The notes under the pieces: generated by a model
Database searches by the model: none
Told to the model about the DNA's origin: nothing
What the model saw: only the letters and a program-made list of their open reading frames with translations
Program-made: the position numbers and the translations under genes
Shown here: positions 63,301 through 64,000 of the stretch, in pieces
Position numbering within the stretch: the stretch's first letter is position 1
Layout of the letters: the number at the start of each line of letters is the position of its first letter
NCBI GenBank assembly: GCA_003260075.1
Contig: QLIY01000136.1
Span: 1-64,000, forward strand
Direction: 5' to 3'
Length of the DNA: 64,000 nt
Source of the DNA: Phallusia mammillata
Taxonomy: Eukaryota > Chordata > Ascidiacea > Phlebobranchia > Ascidiidae

Positions 63301-64000
63301 ATGCTGTAAAAGCGCATCAAAGGAAGAGGAAATACTTTAACAGCAAAACTGAATTTGCGTTTATTTTGTACATTTCAGGGGGAAGTAAGTCTTAGTGAAC
63401 TTACGTTCATTAACTTCTCATACTGTACAGCATCATGCATAGTGTTTTCTGAATAGTCCAGGGTGTCCTTCCATGAATGGAGCAAAAAGGCAAAACGCAG
63501 TTGTCGCGCACTGTTCTTCTGCAGTGCTTCCTGTCATATATATAACAATAAAAAAAAACATTTGAACTAAAAATGTGTTCTGCTGTTTTTGCCTATCCAA
63601 TTTTTGTTTAGAATGTGGTAATAGGTGCTCTTCAGTTAGCTGGTTTATTTATCTATAAACATCTCTCCTTTCCAAACCTATTTATTAAAAAATGTTATAC
63701 ATGACAAAAAGATTTGCAGACATTTGAATATAAATACTTAGATTTGCAGGCATTTACATAAAACTCAATGCAAATCTATTATTTTGTGGTTTTATTTACC
63801 TTAATAGTGATAAAATTCTTCAAGGATTTTGACATTTTGCATCCAGCAATAGTAAGGTGCCCAGAGTGCAGAAAGTATTTTACCCAGCTATCTGTGTTGT
63901 AGTGAGCCTGAAAATGAGATTGATATTACAAATGGTTATTGCTTAAAATCAGAGGTCAGCAACCAATTAAACCTACCCAATTTACTTGATGCCACAAAAA
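60340..64000 (-). CDS. CARS1: Cysteinyl-tRNA synthetase, C-terminal part; 5' end beyond the right edge
   Basis: Class I synthetase that charges tRNA-Cys in the cytosol. Exons seen, in coding order: 63907-63800, 63530-63405, 63101-63001, 62422-62233, 61365-61212, 61145-60997, 60694-60551, 60486-60340. The first holds [20 protein letters not shown] with the KMSKS loop; then [20 protein letters not shown] and [67 protein letters not shown]; a Lys/Glu-rich helix ([19 protein letters not shown]); and [20 protein letters not shown] near the end, matching the eukaryote-specific C-terminal extension. The HIGH motif and N-terminal half lie beyond 64000. Exon 63101-63001 ends at a donor that is duplicated in the adjacent intron. 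Confidence 0.9.
61960..62200. repeat. CARS1 intron with tract-linked duplicate
   Basis: About 61962-62054 is repeated at 62067-62161 (GGCTTTGATCTTTTTGCTCA in both) across the G tract 62055-62064. The block carries CCTGACGATGGCAAAAA and CTGTCGAAACGTTGTG, a motif related to that at 32084-32122. Confidence 0.65.
62495..62697. mobile_element. hAT-type non-autonomous element
   Basis: Starts CAGCGGTTCCCAACC and ends ATGAACCACTG; flanks TTTTAAAA (62487-62494) and TTTTAGAA (62698-62705) agree at 7 of 8. 203 bp, in a CARS1 intron. The left half resembles that of 3194-3908. Confidence 0.65.
62956..63011. repeat. 28-bp tandem duplication at a CARS1 splice donor
   Basis: Two copies of AAAACGATGCGATTTACGTT plus CAGAAAG. 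Each contains, on the minus strand, the same CTTTCTGAAAC/GTAAAT exon end and donor. The upstream copy (right) is the one joined to coding sequence. Confidence 0.7.

Overview
The window looks like nuclear DNA of an AT-rich, compact animal genome with short spliceosomal introns (about 60-800 bp). The gene set points to an invertebrate deuterostome, most likely an ascidian tunicate: a thioester complement C3 with an anaphylatoxin exon, a receptor combining YWTD, EGF, HYR and sushi modules, and an expanded sulfotransferase family. Flanking duplicates differ by about 2-6 %, which would suit the high heterozygosity of ascidians. The clade call is an inference; no species is claimed.

Layout. 1-13,089 (minus): complement C3-like gene of about 30 exons, signal peptide at 13,089, thioester exon at 2,934-3,143, 3' end beyond the left edge. 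13,932-16,008 (plus): two tandem single-rhodanese genes. 17,500-18,705 (minus) and 18,767-20,471 (plus): ALKBH2 and PIGZ, head to head with 61 bp between start codons. 20,567-21,655 (minus): NIF3L1. 22,067-23,584 (minus): katanin p60. 25,799-33,893 (plus): 19-exon single-pass receptor whose exons sum to exactly 978 codons. 34,650-57,262: eight cytosolic sulfotransferase copies in mixed orientation, of which two are clear pseudogenes, one has a single nonsense codon, and several are damaged by homopolymer tracts; smaller relics lie between them. 60,340-64,000 (minus): C-terminal half of cysteinyl-tRNA synthetase.

Repeats. There are many hAT-type non-autonomous elements, several with perfect 8-bp target duplications, one nested in another; a MITE family with CTACTAACACC ends (three copies); and a large palindromic array at 23.76-24.09 kb.

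Assembly structure. About 30 short G or C runs (9-13 bp) mostly separate near-identical flanking copies, and five long runs (39-98 bp) interrupt otherwise continuous sequence. I read these as scaffold gaps written out as homopolymer, with unmerged allelic contig ends beside the short ones. The base is G at 154-6,051, C at 13,506-52,096 and G again at 56,735-62,064, suggesting two orientation switches between assembled blocks. Gene models crossing these tracts need care.

The genes do not form one pathway. C3 and the sushi/HYR/YWTD receptor are both plausibly immune or extracellular; the sulfotransferases form a detoxification-type cluster; the rest are housekeeping (DNA repair, GPI anchor, microtubule severing, tRNA charging).
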